Assembly: GCA_905210905.1 (NCBI GenBank)
Contig: CAJLYQ010000033.1
Span: 1 to 20,791, forward strand
Length of the DNA: 20,791 nt
Source of the DNA: an uncultured Christensenella sp.
Lineage (GTDB): Bacteria > Bacillota > Clostridia > Christensenellales > DTU072
Direction of reading: 5' to 3'
This document shows, piece by piece, positions 15,201 through 20,791 of the stretch (its first letter is position 1; each line of letters opens with the position of its first letter). A model generated the notes under the pieces. That model was not told the origin of the DNA and ran no database searches. It saw nothing but the letters and a program-made list of their open reading frames with translations. Made by a program: the position numbers and the translations under genes.

Positions 15201-15720
15201 ACACTATAAATACAACGTAAACGACGGAGATATCATAAACTTCGGCGGAATTCTCAGCGACGTAACTATAAAAGTCAACAAAAACAACAAAAAATGGGGT
15301 TTTGCGACGATAGAAGACTACTACGGCAGTGCGGAAATTACGTTTTTCGGCAATTCTTATACCAAATACAAAGACTTGCTCGTGGACGATAATTTGGTTA
15401 AAATCCGCGGAAAAATCGGCATAAGCGAAGACAGACCCACGCCGAGAATAGAAGTTCAGGCAGTATTCCCGTGGGGGTTGTCCGATAAAGAAATAACCGA
15501 AGACACGAGATCGCTGTGCCTTAGAATGGAAAACGACGAAGAAATTTACACGAAAGTAACTAACCTTCTTGCCGGTTACGCCGATCCGCACGGCGCGAAA
15601 GTAAAGATTCAGGTAGACGGAAAACTTTACGTATTGAACCTTCGCGTTGCGAACGTCGAGGGGATAAAAAACCGTTTGGTCGGAATATTAGGTTATAATA
15701 ACGTGAAAATTTTGGATTAA
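12262..15720 (+). CDS. dnaE: DNA polymerase III alpha subunit (DnaE family) with intact PHP domain
   Basis: This is a replicative C-family DNA polymerase of 1,152 residues. The N-terminal PHP domain keeps its metal-binding motifs: HLHNH at 6-10, DHG at 41-43, GMEAY near 73 and NDLHY with Asp200/His202. That pattern suggests an active, not degenerate, PHP domain. The polymerase core carries GAGRGSGVGS (around 353) and the catalytic PDFDVDF at 390-396 (Asp393, Asp395), with the third carboxylate at Asp549 (KMDFLAL). The fingers and tandem HhH region follow (FNKSHAAAYS, VGKAAVDSL). An OB-fold lies near 990-1075 (FGGILSDVTIKVNKNNKKWGF...). The PHP-Pol-HhH-OB order marks DnaE and not PolC. ATG 12262 has GGGAG five bases upstream. 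The last 161 bp overlap the convergent transporter gene. Confidence 0.96.
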   Translation: MKEFVHLHNHTEYSLLDGCARITALVKKAKEQGARAVAITDHGNMYGAIKFYKECLKNEIKPIIGMEAYMCDDMKEKSRKRYHLILLAKDDVGFHNLSKISSEAFVDGFYEKPRADFKLLEKYREGLICLSACIAGEIPQKLLERDFQGALATARKYKELFGDDFYIELQNHGLPEEREVINNLKRIAYEIGAKTVATNDLHYINKSDWKAQDILLCIQTGADLDDPKRFKFPNHEFYYKTYDEMMDAIQDEDALATSLEIADKCNLVIEFHKYTIPKYVPPEGYEDDKDYLRKMAMQGLKERYEVVTPEIIKRAEYELDTIITMGFASYYLIVWDFINYAKSHGIPVGAGRGSGVGSIVAYAIRITDVDPLKYDLIFERFLNSSRQTMPDFDVDFCSDRREEVIEYVREKYHSDHVAQIITFGTMKKKNAIKNVARVYKIPFSEANALVKNITDNDKKVHIADLLDRKGGHCVEELADMYENNSTYKEIIDLAMQIEDMPKDRGKHAAGVIICSIPVSDKVPLARNDEDIVTQFDMIECEELGLLKMDFLALKTLTDIDMTKRFLKKYRNKEIDFHELGYEDQETYKMIGEGDTDTVFQLESGGMKDFMRKLKPSILEEIIAGVSLYRPGPMSYIPAYITNKFNPDKIDYQHPKLVDILKTTYGIVVYQEQAMRITQALAGYTLNEADNFRKFISKKKVDQIPAQRKKFVDGCVKNNISEEFALSMWNKLEEFGRYAFNKSHAAAYSVLTYQTAYLKHYYPVEYLCSVINNRITNPVDTAKYLRLIKEMGITLYQPDINHSEGLFVPEKDGIRYGLACIKNVGKAAVDSLVAERERNGEFKDLSDFIRRASSDAINRRMIESLIKGGAFDCFGHNRATLMANYENVMEIETKNKALLDGGQFFFDFMLDNSDFKYKPVSESKQSRLKLEKEVLGRYVTGHPLEDHEEEFKKFNFNTTMLAPIEDDSEEPEFDEEGNVIEHYKYNVNDGDIINFGGILSDVTIKVNKNNKKWGFATIEDYYGSAEITFFGNSYTKYKDLLVDDNLVKIRGKIGISEDRPTPRIEVQAVFPWGLSDKEITEDTRSLCLRMENDEEIYTKVTNLLAGYADPHGAKVKIQVDGKLYVLNLRVANVEGIKNRLVGILGYNNVKILD

Positions 15721-16621
15721 GCAGCCAGATTATCCCGGCACAAACCACCACTGCGCCGCCGAGCGCGCCGATAATCGGATAAAAATAATCCACGATACTC
15801 CCGAAACCGAACGTAGACGCGATAAGCGCAAGTATCGTCACGACGACGGCGGCAATCTTGTTGTTTCCCGAACAAACGGAAAGCGTACCGATTACCGTGG
15901 TAATCATCGCAAGATACAATACCACGTTGCCGACCGTACCCAGTCCTAAAGCGTCCGCCCTGTCGATAAACGGCATCTCCGCGGAAACGTTTTTCGTGAC
16001 GGAATAGACGCATATTAGCATAGCGGTGAGAATAACTCCCGATAAGACGGCGCATATCGCGCTTTCTTTTTTTGTGGGAGCGTCCCCTGTCGCGCCTATG
16101 AAAAAACCGCCGGTAATAAGGTTCATCGACGCATACGCAAACGAATTGCTTATTCCGATTTTTCCGCCGAAACGAAAATGCGAATCCTTGAAAAAAACGA
16201 GAAAAACCAGTACGAGTATCACCGGCACGACGAATAAGTTAAGCGTTTTTACCCCTTTCACTCCGAAAAGCACTACGCTTAGACACAGAAGCGCGGTAAT
16301 AATCGCGCCGCCGCTTATGCAAAAAAGATTTTCGATAACCACGTCGCTGCCTGCGATCGTCGCGCACAAAACGCAAAAATTCGCAGCAAAAGCAAACGCT
16401 CTAAGAGCCTTTTCAAGGAACCCGAACGAACTGAAAACGTTACCGAAAGAAGAAGATAGGCGTAAAATTATATAACAAAACGCTCCGAGAAAAATCCCGG
16501 ACAGAATCACCGAAACGACGGAGTAATCCGAAAAGAACAAAGTAATCTCTCTGCCCGTCGCAAAGCCTGCGCCGATGACCGTTCCTACGAACGCGCCGCA
16601 TAAACCGAGTGCTTTTTTCAT
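15560..16621 (-). CDS. YkvI-family membrane protein (APC/LeuT-fold transporter)
   Basis: The product has 353 residues. The start, KKALGLCGAFVGTVIGAGFATGREI, is the hallmark of the YkvI family, a LeuT-fold group of predicted amino-acid or sodium-coupled transporters with unknown substrate. GAGFATGRE corresponds to the unwound first helix of such carriers. About ten hydrophobic segments follow up to GGAVVVCAGIIWLL near residue 300. After that the frame meets no stop where dnaE ends (15720) and continues 161 bp antisense to dnaE. This gives a tail of roughly 53 residues, very rich in Arg and Ser (SPRRSQREGS, LLSRRADRRNRQEG) and unlike a transporter end. The original stop may therefore be lost. 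No clear Shine-Dalgarno lies before the ATG. No terminator is seen between the convergent genes. Confidence 0.88.
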   Translation of the reverse strand: MKKALGLCGAFVGTVIGAGFATGREITLFFSDYSVVSVILSGIFLGAFCYIILRLSSSFGNVFSSFGFLEKALRAFAFAANFCVLCATIAGSDVVIENLFCISGGAIITALLCLSVVLFGVKGVKTLNLFVVPVILVLVFLVFFKDSHFRFGGKIGISNSFAYASMNLITGGFFIGATGDAPTKKESAICAVLSGVILTAMLICVYSVTKNVSAEMPFIDRADALGLGTVGNVVLYLAMITTVIGTLSVCSGNNKIAAVVVTILALIASTFGFGSIVDYFYPIIGALGGAVVVCAGIIWLLNPKFSRYYNLIFRPNGFLSPRRSQREGSIRKVFRLPESLLSRRADRRNRQEG

Positions 16622-16676
16622 CTTTATAAAAGGTATTTTCTCTTATGGCGTTTTATTCGTATCGGCAAGAAAACGC

Positions 16677-16705
16677 TTGACTTTCATTCGTGCGTTTGTT
16701 ACGAT
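16677..16705 (+). promoter_or_regulatory. Promoter for the MATE gene with a 170-nt leader
   Basis: TTGACT (16677-16682) and TACGAT (16700-16705) are 17 bp apart. Transcription would start near 16712, leaving about 172 nt before the MATE ATG at 16884. The leader holds a small hairpin (GGTTTT 16728-16733 / AAAACC 16744-16749) and a direct repeat GAATACGG (16789 and 16827). No known riboswitch was recognised. The 14-mer AAAACGCTTGACTT around the -35 recurs at the tRNA-Gln promoter (18229-18242). Confidence 0.55.
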
Positions 16706-16883
16706 ATGGAAAAATAAATATGCGTTAGGTTTTGCCGCCGGGTAAAACCGTGAACGTCGTTTCTTTGTCGTTAGGCCGCGCAGACAGAGAATACGGCGTT
16801 ATTTTTTTGAGAATAAGCAAAATTCCGAATACGGGATTAAGAAAAGAGTAAATAAAATTTATCCGAAAAAGAGAAGTAGAAAG

Positions 16884-18227
16884 ATGAAAAAAAGAGTAAT
16901 TTTGTCGCAGTTCGTGCGCTACGCCGGACTTAACGTGCTGGGAATGATCGGCATTTCCTGCTACGTTCTGGCGGATACGTTTTTTATATCGAAAGGTATG
17001 GGTACGGACGGACTTGCCGCGCTGAACTTCGCTTTGCCGGCGTACTCGATTATGTACGGTTGCGGACTGATGATAGGGGTAGGCGGTTCGACTTTATACA
17101 ACGTTTATAAAGAAAGAGGGGACGAAAAAGCAGGGAAAAGAACGTTCGTTAATTCCCTTATCGCAGGCGCGATTTTTTCCGTGATTTTCTTCGTTGTCGG
17201 AGCGTTTTTCCCCGGACATGCGGTTGCGCTTTTGGGGGCGAAAGAAGGTGCGGTCGCCGAGATGTGCGAAACGTATTTTAAGGTTTTGTGGATGTTTTCG
17301 CCGGCGTTCGTGCTTAACTCGATCGTGTTGTCGTTTTTAAGAAACGACGGCGCGCCCACGGTTGCGATGATAGGAATGGTGATGGGAAGCCTGATGAATA
17401 TTCTGCTCGACTGGGCGTTTATTTTCCCGTTAAAAATGGGCATTTTCGGCGCGATACTCGCTACCGGGCTTTCTCCGATAATCAGTTTGATTGTATATAT
17501 TCCGTACTTTTTACGCAAAAAGAACGGTTTTTCCATAGGTAAAACGCCGATTGAACCTAAACTTTGCGGCAAAGCAATGCTCATAGGTTTTCCGTCTTTT
17601 CTTGCGGAAATATCCACTGCTACGGTTACTTTTTGTTTTAACAAAATTATGTTCGGACTGAAAGGCAACGTGGGCGTCGCCGCGTACGGAGTTATCGCCA
17701 ACGTGGTCGTCGTGGTGCTGGCAATGTTTAACGGTGTCGCAAGCGGAGCGCAACCGTTGATAAGTAAGTTCTACGCAAACGAAAACAAACCCGCCGTAAA
17801 AAAAGTGCTTTTCTTAGCGGCTGTTTCTACCGCGATCGTGGGAATTGCGGTATACGTCACGGCATATTTTTCCGCCGATTTCATCGCGGGAATTTTTAAC
17901 TCGGAAAACAACGTCGAAATGCAAACGCTGGCGGTAAGGGGAGTAAAACTATATTTTATCGGGTCGCTTTTCGCCGGGCTTAACATACTTACGTCAACGT
18001 ATTTTGCCGCAAGGGAAAAAACCGTCCGGGCGCAGGCGGTTTCGATTGCGAGAGGGTTTGCTGTAATCCTGCCGACAGCGTTTATAATGGCAAAAACTCT
18101 CGGCACGGACGGACTTTGGCTGTCTTTTCCGACGGCGGAAATAATAGTGCTTGCGCTTAGACTGACGCTGATAATAACAGAGTTCGTAAAGGAAAGAAGA
18201 ACGGATAAAAAATCTCTTAATATGTGA
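16884..18227 (+). CDS. MATE-family multidrug/toxin efflux transporter
   Basis: This 447-residue inner-membrane protein has about twelve hydrophobic segments in two similar halves. It carries the usual MATE pattern: an N-terminal FVRYAGLNVLGMIGISCYVLADTFFIS segment, then G-T-DGLAALNFALP, and GVGGSTLYN near 66-74. The second half shows GFPSFLAEISTATVTFCFN and GVASGAQPLIS. NILLDWAFIFPLKMGIFGAILAT is the typical end of the first half. It resembles the MepA/DinF-like branch, which exports cationic drugs or metabolites using sodium or proton gradients. The real substrate cannot be told. The ATG has a purine-rich but weak ribosome site (AGAGAAG). The gene is divergent from the YkvI gene and its end runs into the tRNA-Gln promoter. 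Confidence 0.93.
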   Translation: MKKRVILSQFVRYAGLNVLGMIGISCYVLADTFFISKGMGTDGLAALNFALPAYSIMYGCGLMIGVGGSTLYNVYKERGDEKAGKRTFVNSLIAGAIFSVIFFVVGAFFPGHAVALLGAKEGAVAEMCETYFKVLWMFSPAFVLNSIVLSFLRNDGAPTVAMIGMVMGSLMNILLDWAFIFPLKMGIFGAILATGLSPIISLIVYIPYFLRKKNGFSIGKTPIEPKLCGKAMLIGFPSFLAEISTATVTFCFNKIMFGLKGNVGVAAYGVIANVVVVVLAMFNGVASGAQPLISKFYANENKPAVKKVLFLAAVSTAIVGIAVYVTAYFSADFIAGIFNSENNVEMQTLAVRGVKLYFIGSLFAGLNILTSTYFAAREKTVRAQAVSIARGFAVILPTAFIMAKTLGTDGLWLSFPTAEIIVLALRLTLIITEFVKERRTDKKSLNM

Positions 18228-18234
18228 AAAACGC

Positions 18235-18264
18235 TTGACTTATAAACTCGGTTTATAGTAAAAT
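18235..18264 (+). promoter_or_regulatory. Promoter of tRNA-Gln
   Basis: TTGACT (18235-18240) and TAAAAT (18259-18264) are 18 bp apart. The tRNA begins about 7 nt after the predicted start site. The -35 box lies 7 bp after the MATE stop codon. Confidence 0.65.
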
Positions 18265-18277
18265 GTCATTCGTACGT

Positions 18278-18351
18278 TGGAGTATGGTGTAATGGCAGCA
18301 CAGAGGCCTCTGACTCCTCTGGCGTAAGTTCGATTCTTACTACTCCTGCCA
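18278..18351 (+). tRNA. tRNA-Gln, anticodon CUG
   Basis: The full cloverleaf is 74 nt with an encoded CCA (18349-18351). The acceptor pairs GGAGTA with TACTCC, the D-stem is GTGT/GCAC, the T-arm is GTAAG-TTCGATT-CTTAC, and the anticodon loop C-T-CTG-A-C has the anticodon at 18310-18312. It reads CAG. Two positions are non-canonical: U1 faces U72 and C31 faces U39. Bacteria without GlnRS charge this tRNA through Glu-tRNA(Gln) amidation by GatCAB. Confidence 0.95.
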
Positions 18352-18354
18352 AGT

Positions 18355-18387
18355 AAAAAATCTCAAGACGGTGTCTTGAGATTTTTT
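18355..18387 (+). terminator. Strong intrinsic terminator after tRNA-Gln
   Basis: AAAAAATCTCAAGAC (18355-18369) and its exact complement (18373-18387) enclose the loop GGT. The 3' arm ends in six T's. It starts 4 nt after the CCA end. A further short hairpin, CATAAAG/CTTTATG (18429-18447), has no U-tract and no assigned role. Confidence 0.92.
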
Positions 18388-18466
18388 GCTATAAAGTATT
18401 TTTTTCGACAGAAACAAAACCTAAAACGCATAAAGTCTTCCTTTATGTAGAAGTTGTAACCACCGT

Positions 18467-18602
18467 ACAAAGCCTTCCCCTTGGGGGGAAGGTGTTAACG
18501 GGTTGACGGATGAGGGGCGATAAAGCAATAAACCTGTGTCGTGCGATAGACCTATATAAGCAATACACTTGTTGCGTAATGGGATGCAACGTCCCACGTT
18601 GC
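18467..18602 (+). repeat. Composite palindromic repeat, copy 3 (full length)
   Basis: About 136 bp align from end to end with 7313-7450. The left module is ACAAAGCCTTCCCCTTGG...TTGACGGATGAGGGG. The right module includes CTGTGTCGTGCGATAGACC, TATATAAGCAATACACTTG and TTGCGTAATGGGAT, and ends in the palindrome GCAACGTCCCACGTTGC. It lies between the tRNA-Gln and groEL terminators, where no transcription is expected, in the same orientation as the copies at 7 kb. Confidence 0.85.
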
Positions 18603-18611
18603 AGTTAAAAT

Positions 18612-18635
18612 AAAAGCGCCGCTAGGGGCGCTTTT
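18612..18635 (-). terminator. Intrinsic terminator of groES-groEL
   Basis: AAAAGCGCC (18612-18620) and GGCGCTTTT (18627-18635) form a perfect 9-bp stem. Read on the minus strand it begins 4 bp after the groEL stop and is followed by ATTTTAA as a U-rich tail. The hairpin is symmetric enough to work partly from the other side as well. Confidence 0.88.
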
Positions 18636-18639
18636 AATT

Positions 18640-20265
18640 TTAGTACATATCTCCCATTCCGCCTGCGGGCATTGCCGGGGCAGGGGGTTCGGGAATGTCT
18701 GCGACGAGTGCTTCCGTAGTAAGCAGCGTTGCCGCAACGCTTGCGGCGTTTTCCAGTGCGGAGCGAGTAACTTTCGTCGGGTCGAGAATTCCGGCTTTGA
18801 GCATATCGCAATATTCGTCTTTCGCCGCGTCGTAACCGAAACTCGGATTGTTCGCTTTTACGATCGTGTTGACTACCACGCCGCCGTCTACGCCTGCGTT
18901 TGCAGCAATCTGACGAACGGGCGCTTCGAGCGCTTTGATTACGATTTTCGCACCCGTGAGTTCGTCGCCTTCGAGCGTTTCCGCATATTTCTTTACCGCG
19001 TTCTGTATGCTCAAAAGCGCAATACCGCCGCCGGGTACGACGCCTTCTTCCACAGCCGCTCTTGTAGCGGAAAGGGCATCCTCAATACGGAGTTTTGTAT
19101 CCTTCATTTCAACTTCGGTAGCCGCGCCTACGTCGATTACCGCAACGCCGCCGGAGAGTTTGGCAAGACGTTCCTGAAGTTTTTCTTTGTCGTAAGAAGA
19201 AGTGCTTACGCTGAGTTCGGACTTAATTTGGTTTACGCGCGCCGCGATTTCGTTTTTGTTGCCCATACCGTCGATGATGGTGGTGTTGTCTTTGGTGACT
19301 TTTACGAGTTTCGCTCTGCCGAGAGAAGAAAGGTCTGCGTCTTTAAGTTCCATACCCATTTCTTCGCTGATTACCGTACCGCCGGTAAGAGCGGCGATGT
19401 CCGCGAGCATTGCTTTACGTCTGTCGCCGAAAGCGGGGGCTTTAACCGCAACCACGTTTATTACGCCTTTGATTTTGTTTACGACCAAAGCGGCGAGCGC
19501 TTCGGTTTCGTAATCTTCGGCGATGATAAGAAGTTTCAATCCGTTTTTCATTACCTGTTCGAGTACCGGTATGATTTCCTGAATGGACGTGATTTTCTTG
19601 TCGGTGATAAGAATAACGGGATTTTCCATTTCCGCTTCCATTTTATCCGCATTGGTGATCATATACGGGCTTGCGTATCCGCGATCGAACTGCATACCTT
19701 CGACTACGTTAAGGCTGGTAAGAGCGGTTTTGCTTTCCGCTACGGTAATAACGCCGTCTTTGCCGACTTTTTCCATAGCGTCGCTTATCAGCGCGCCGAT
19801 TTTTTCGTCGCCTGCGGAGATGCTCGCCACGCTTGCGATTTCGCTCTTTTCGCTTACTTCTTTACTGATGTTTTTGAGTTCTTTTACCGTTGCTTCGGCG
19901 GTTTTCAGTATACCGCGACGAATATCCATCGGGTTTGCGCCTGCCGCTACGTTTTTAAGTCCTTCTTTGATAATCGCCTGAGCGAGAACGGAAGCCGTCG
20001 TCGTGCCGTCGCCGGCAACGTCGTTGGTTTTTACGCTGACTTCTTTGATAAGTTGCGCACCCATATTTTCAAAGGGGTCTTTAAGTTCGATTTCTTTCGC
20101 TATCGTTACGCCGTCGTTGGTGATAAGGGGAGAACCGTACTTCTTTTCGAGTACTACGTTTCTTCCTTTAGGTCCGAGCGTGAGTTTAACGGTATCGGCA
20201 AGCGTGTTTACGCCCGCTTCCAAAGATTTACGCGCGTCTTCGGCGTATTTGAATTGTTTTGCCAT
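18640..20265 (-). CDS. groEL: 60-kDa chaperonin GroEL
   Basis: GroEL forms the 14-subunit ATP-driven folding chamber that works with GroES in the cytoplasm. The 541 residues show the normal order: MAKQFKYAEDARKSLEAGVN start; P-loop-like LGPKGRNVVLE (30-40); ATP-hydrolysis GDGTTTA with Asp86; apical domain with FDRGYASPYM near 200; GGGIALLS near 412; and the equatorial end. The C-terminal tail is a short GGMGDMY and not a long GGM repeat. AGGAGG (20276-20281 on the plus strand) lies ten bases before the ATG. Spacing to groES is 19 bp, so the two are one operon under the CIRCE-like operator. Confidence 0.99.
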   Translation of the reverse strand: MAKQFKYAEDARKSLEAGVNTLADTVKLTLGPKGRNVVLEKKYGSPLITNDGVTIAKEIELKDPFENMGAQLIKEVSVKTNDVAGDGTTTASVLAQAIIKEGLKNVAAGANPMDIRRGILKTAEATVKELKNISKEVSEKSEIASVASISAGDEKIGALISDAMEKVGKDGVITVAESKTALTSLNVVEGMQFDRGYASPYMITNADKMEAEMENPVILITDKKITSIQEIIPVLEQVMKNGLKLLIIAEDYETEALAALVVNKIKGVINVVAVKAPAFGDRRKAMLADIAALTGGTVISEEMGMELKDADLSSLGRAKLVKVTKDNTTIIDGMGNKNEIAARVNQIKSELSVSTSSYDKEKLQERLAKLSGGVAVIDVGAATEVEMKDTKLRIEDALSATRAAVEEGVVPGGGIALLSIQNAVKKYAETLEGDELTGAKIVIKALEAPVRQIAANAGVDGGVVVNTIVKANNPSFGYDAAKDEYCDMLKAGILDPTKVTRSALENAASVAATLLTTEALVADIPEPPAPAMPAGGMGDMY

Positions 20266-20284
20266 AAAAATTTATCCTCCTTTT

Positions 20285-20569
20285 TTAGAGTACTATCGCC
20301 AGTATGTCGCTTTGACGAATGATGGTTACGTTGCCTTCGGGGAGTTTGAAGTCCGTACCCGCATATTTGGAGTAAAGAATCTTGTCGCCGACCTTAACTT
20401 CCATTTTAATTTCTTTTCCGTCGACTATTCCGCCGGGGCCTACCGCAATAACCGTAGCCATTACCGGTTTTTCTTTGGCGTTTCCCGTGAGAATAATTCC
20501 GCCGGGCGAAGTCTCTTTAAGTTCTTCCTGTTTGATGACAACTTTGTCGAATAAAGGTTTCAAAGTCAT
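20285..20569 (-). CDS. groES: 10-kDa co-chaperonin GroES
   Basis: GroES caps the GroEL chamber as a heptamer. The 94 residues contain the family start (LKPLFDKVVIKQEE), the mobile-loop region (ETSPGGIILTGNAKEKP, around 19-35) that docks to GroEL, and the conserved VGPGG, VGDKILYSKYAGT and end DILAIVL. Length is normal. AGGAGG (20580-20585, read on the minus strand) precedes the ATG by ten bases. It is the first gene of the operon, followed by groEL after 19 bp. Confidence 0.99.
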   Translation of the reverse strand: MTLKPLFDKVVIKQEELKETSPGGIILTGNAKEKPVMATVIAVGPGGIVDGKEIKMEVKVGDKILYSKYAGTDFKLPEGNVTIIRQSDILAIVL

Positions 20570-20611
20570 TTTATAAATGCCTCCTTTGACTTATTTCTTT
20601 TCTTTGTTTGT

Positions 20612-20638
20612 TAGCAATTAAACCTATTGACTGCTAAC
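20612..20638 (-). promoter_or_regulatory. Degenerate CIRCE operator (HrcA site) of groES-groEL
   Basis: TTAGCAATT (20612-20620), a 9-bp spacer, and GACTGCTAA (20630-20638) reproduce the 9-9-9 layout of CIRCE (TTAGCACTC-N9-GAGTGCTAA). The right half matches 8 of 9 positions and the left 7 of 9. It begins at about the predicted transcription start, the usual place for HrcA repression. Confidence 0.8.
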
Positions 20639-20645
20639 TGTGGTT

Positions 20646-20675
20646 ATTATAACACTATGCTTTCCGTTTTATCAA
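20646..20675 (-). promoter_or_regulatory. Sigma-A promoter of groES-groEL
   Basis: On the minus strand, TTGATA (20675-20670) and TATAAT (20651-20646) are 18 bp apart. Transcription would start near 20640, at the edge of the CIRCE-like site. Confidence 0.8.
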
Positions 20676-20701
20676 GCGAATAACGCATTTTTTTCATAAA
20701 T

Positions 20702-20791
20702 AAAAAATTTTTTTGTCGAAAGCCGTACTGTCGGTAATAGGTACGCCCGTAAGGCGGCGAATTCCTAAAAAAAACCGAAAAAAATCCTTTC
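20702..20791. other. Right-edge segment without an assignable gene
   Basis: The last 90 bp contain a short hairpin (CGCC-CGTAA-GGCG, near 20742-20755) and an A-rich end with CCGAAAAA, like the tract before dnaE. On the minus strand one frame is open from the edge to about 20652, but its residues (KGFFSVFFRNSPPYGRTY) look like translated low-complexity DNA. A partial gene cannot be excluded. Confidence 0.25.

Noticed and set aside
16706..16883. Riboswitch in the MATE leader
   Set aside because: Only small hairpins and a short direct repeat are visible. No conserved aptamer core (for example guanidine or PreQ1 type) could be recognised.
19228..20322. 364-codon open frame opposite groEL
   Set aside because: groEL is certain. 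This frame is its antisense shadow, and its Phe/Asp/Arg-rich product has no recognisable features.

Overview
The window looks like a chromosomal segment of a Bacillota (Firmicutes) bacterium, most likely an uncultured, possibly gut-associated member of Clostridia. The grounds are the uvrC / HAD phosphatase / murB / whiA / dnaE gene order, a sporulation-type WhiA, a CIRCE-like site in front of groES-groEL, a DnaE with an intact PHP domain, strong AGGAGG-type ribosome sites beside several TTG starts, moderate-to-low GC, and large secreted proteins built from Big_3-like Ig repeats. No finer placement can be supported from the sequence alone. There is no rRNA, CRISPR array, prophage or complete insertion sequence.

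Layout. (1) 1-5160: the tail of an upstream reading frame, then a promoter and a giant predicted lipoprotein of about 1,658 residues made of repeated bacterial Ig-like domains. (2) 5193-6332: a gene 32 bp downstream, with a good ribosome site, whose N-terminal part resembles a catalytically dead REP-associated tyrosine transposase (RAYT, HUH/Y1 fold) and whose C-terminal part contains a 65-residue-offset duplication. (3) 6432-6815: a small DUF898-like membrane protein with its own promoter and terminator. (4) 6868-7530: a gene-free, repeat-rich island. It holds copies of a composite palindromic repeat, one apparently split by about 229 bp that encodes a highly structured, terminator-ended RNA candidate, plus a 31-bp tandem array ending just before the uvrC promoter. 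(5) 7566-15720: the housekeeping run uvrC, HAD phosphatase, murB, whiA, dnaE, with a strange A/purine-rich CCGAAAAA-like tract between whiA and dnaE. (6) 15560-16621 (minus): a YkvI-family membrane transporter whose frame runs 161 bp into the 3' end of dnaE. (7) 16884-18227: a MATE efflux pump behind a roughly 170-nt leader. (8) 18278-18387: tRNA-Gln(CUG) with promoter and terminator. (9) 18467-18602: another copy of the composite repeat, between two convergent terminators. (10) 18640-20675 (minus): groEL and groES, with a degenerate CIRCE operator and a sigma-A promoter.

How the genes fit together. uvrC to dnaE combine DNA repair, cell-wall precursor synthesis, a sporulation/division regulator and the replicative polymerase. 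This is a recognisable but shortened form of the Firmicute murB-rapZ-yvcK-whiA neighbourhood, because rapZ and yvcK are absent here. groES-groEL is a normal HrcA-type heat-shock operon.

The points most worth a second look are the dead RAYT-like gene downstream of a giant surface protein and near REP-like repeats, the composite repeat family and the RNA candidate inside it, and the dnaE/ykvI 3' overlap. All assignments come from reading the sequence by eye. No database search was possible.
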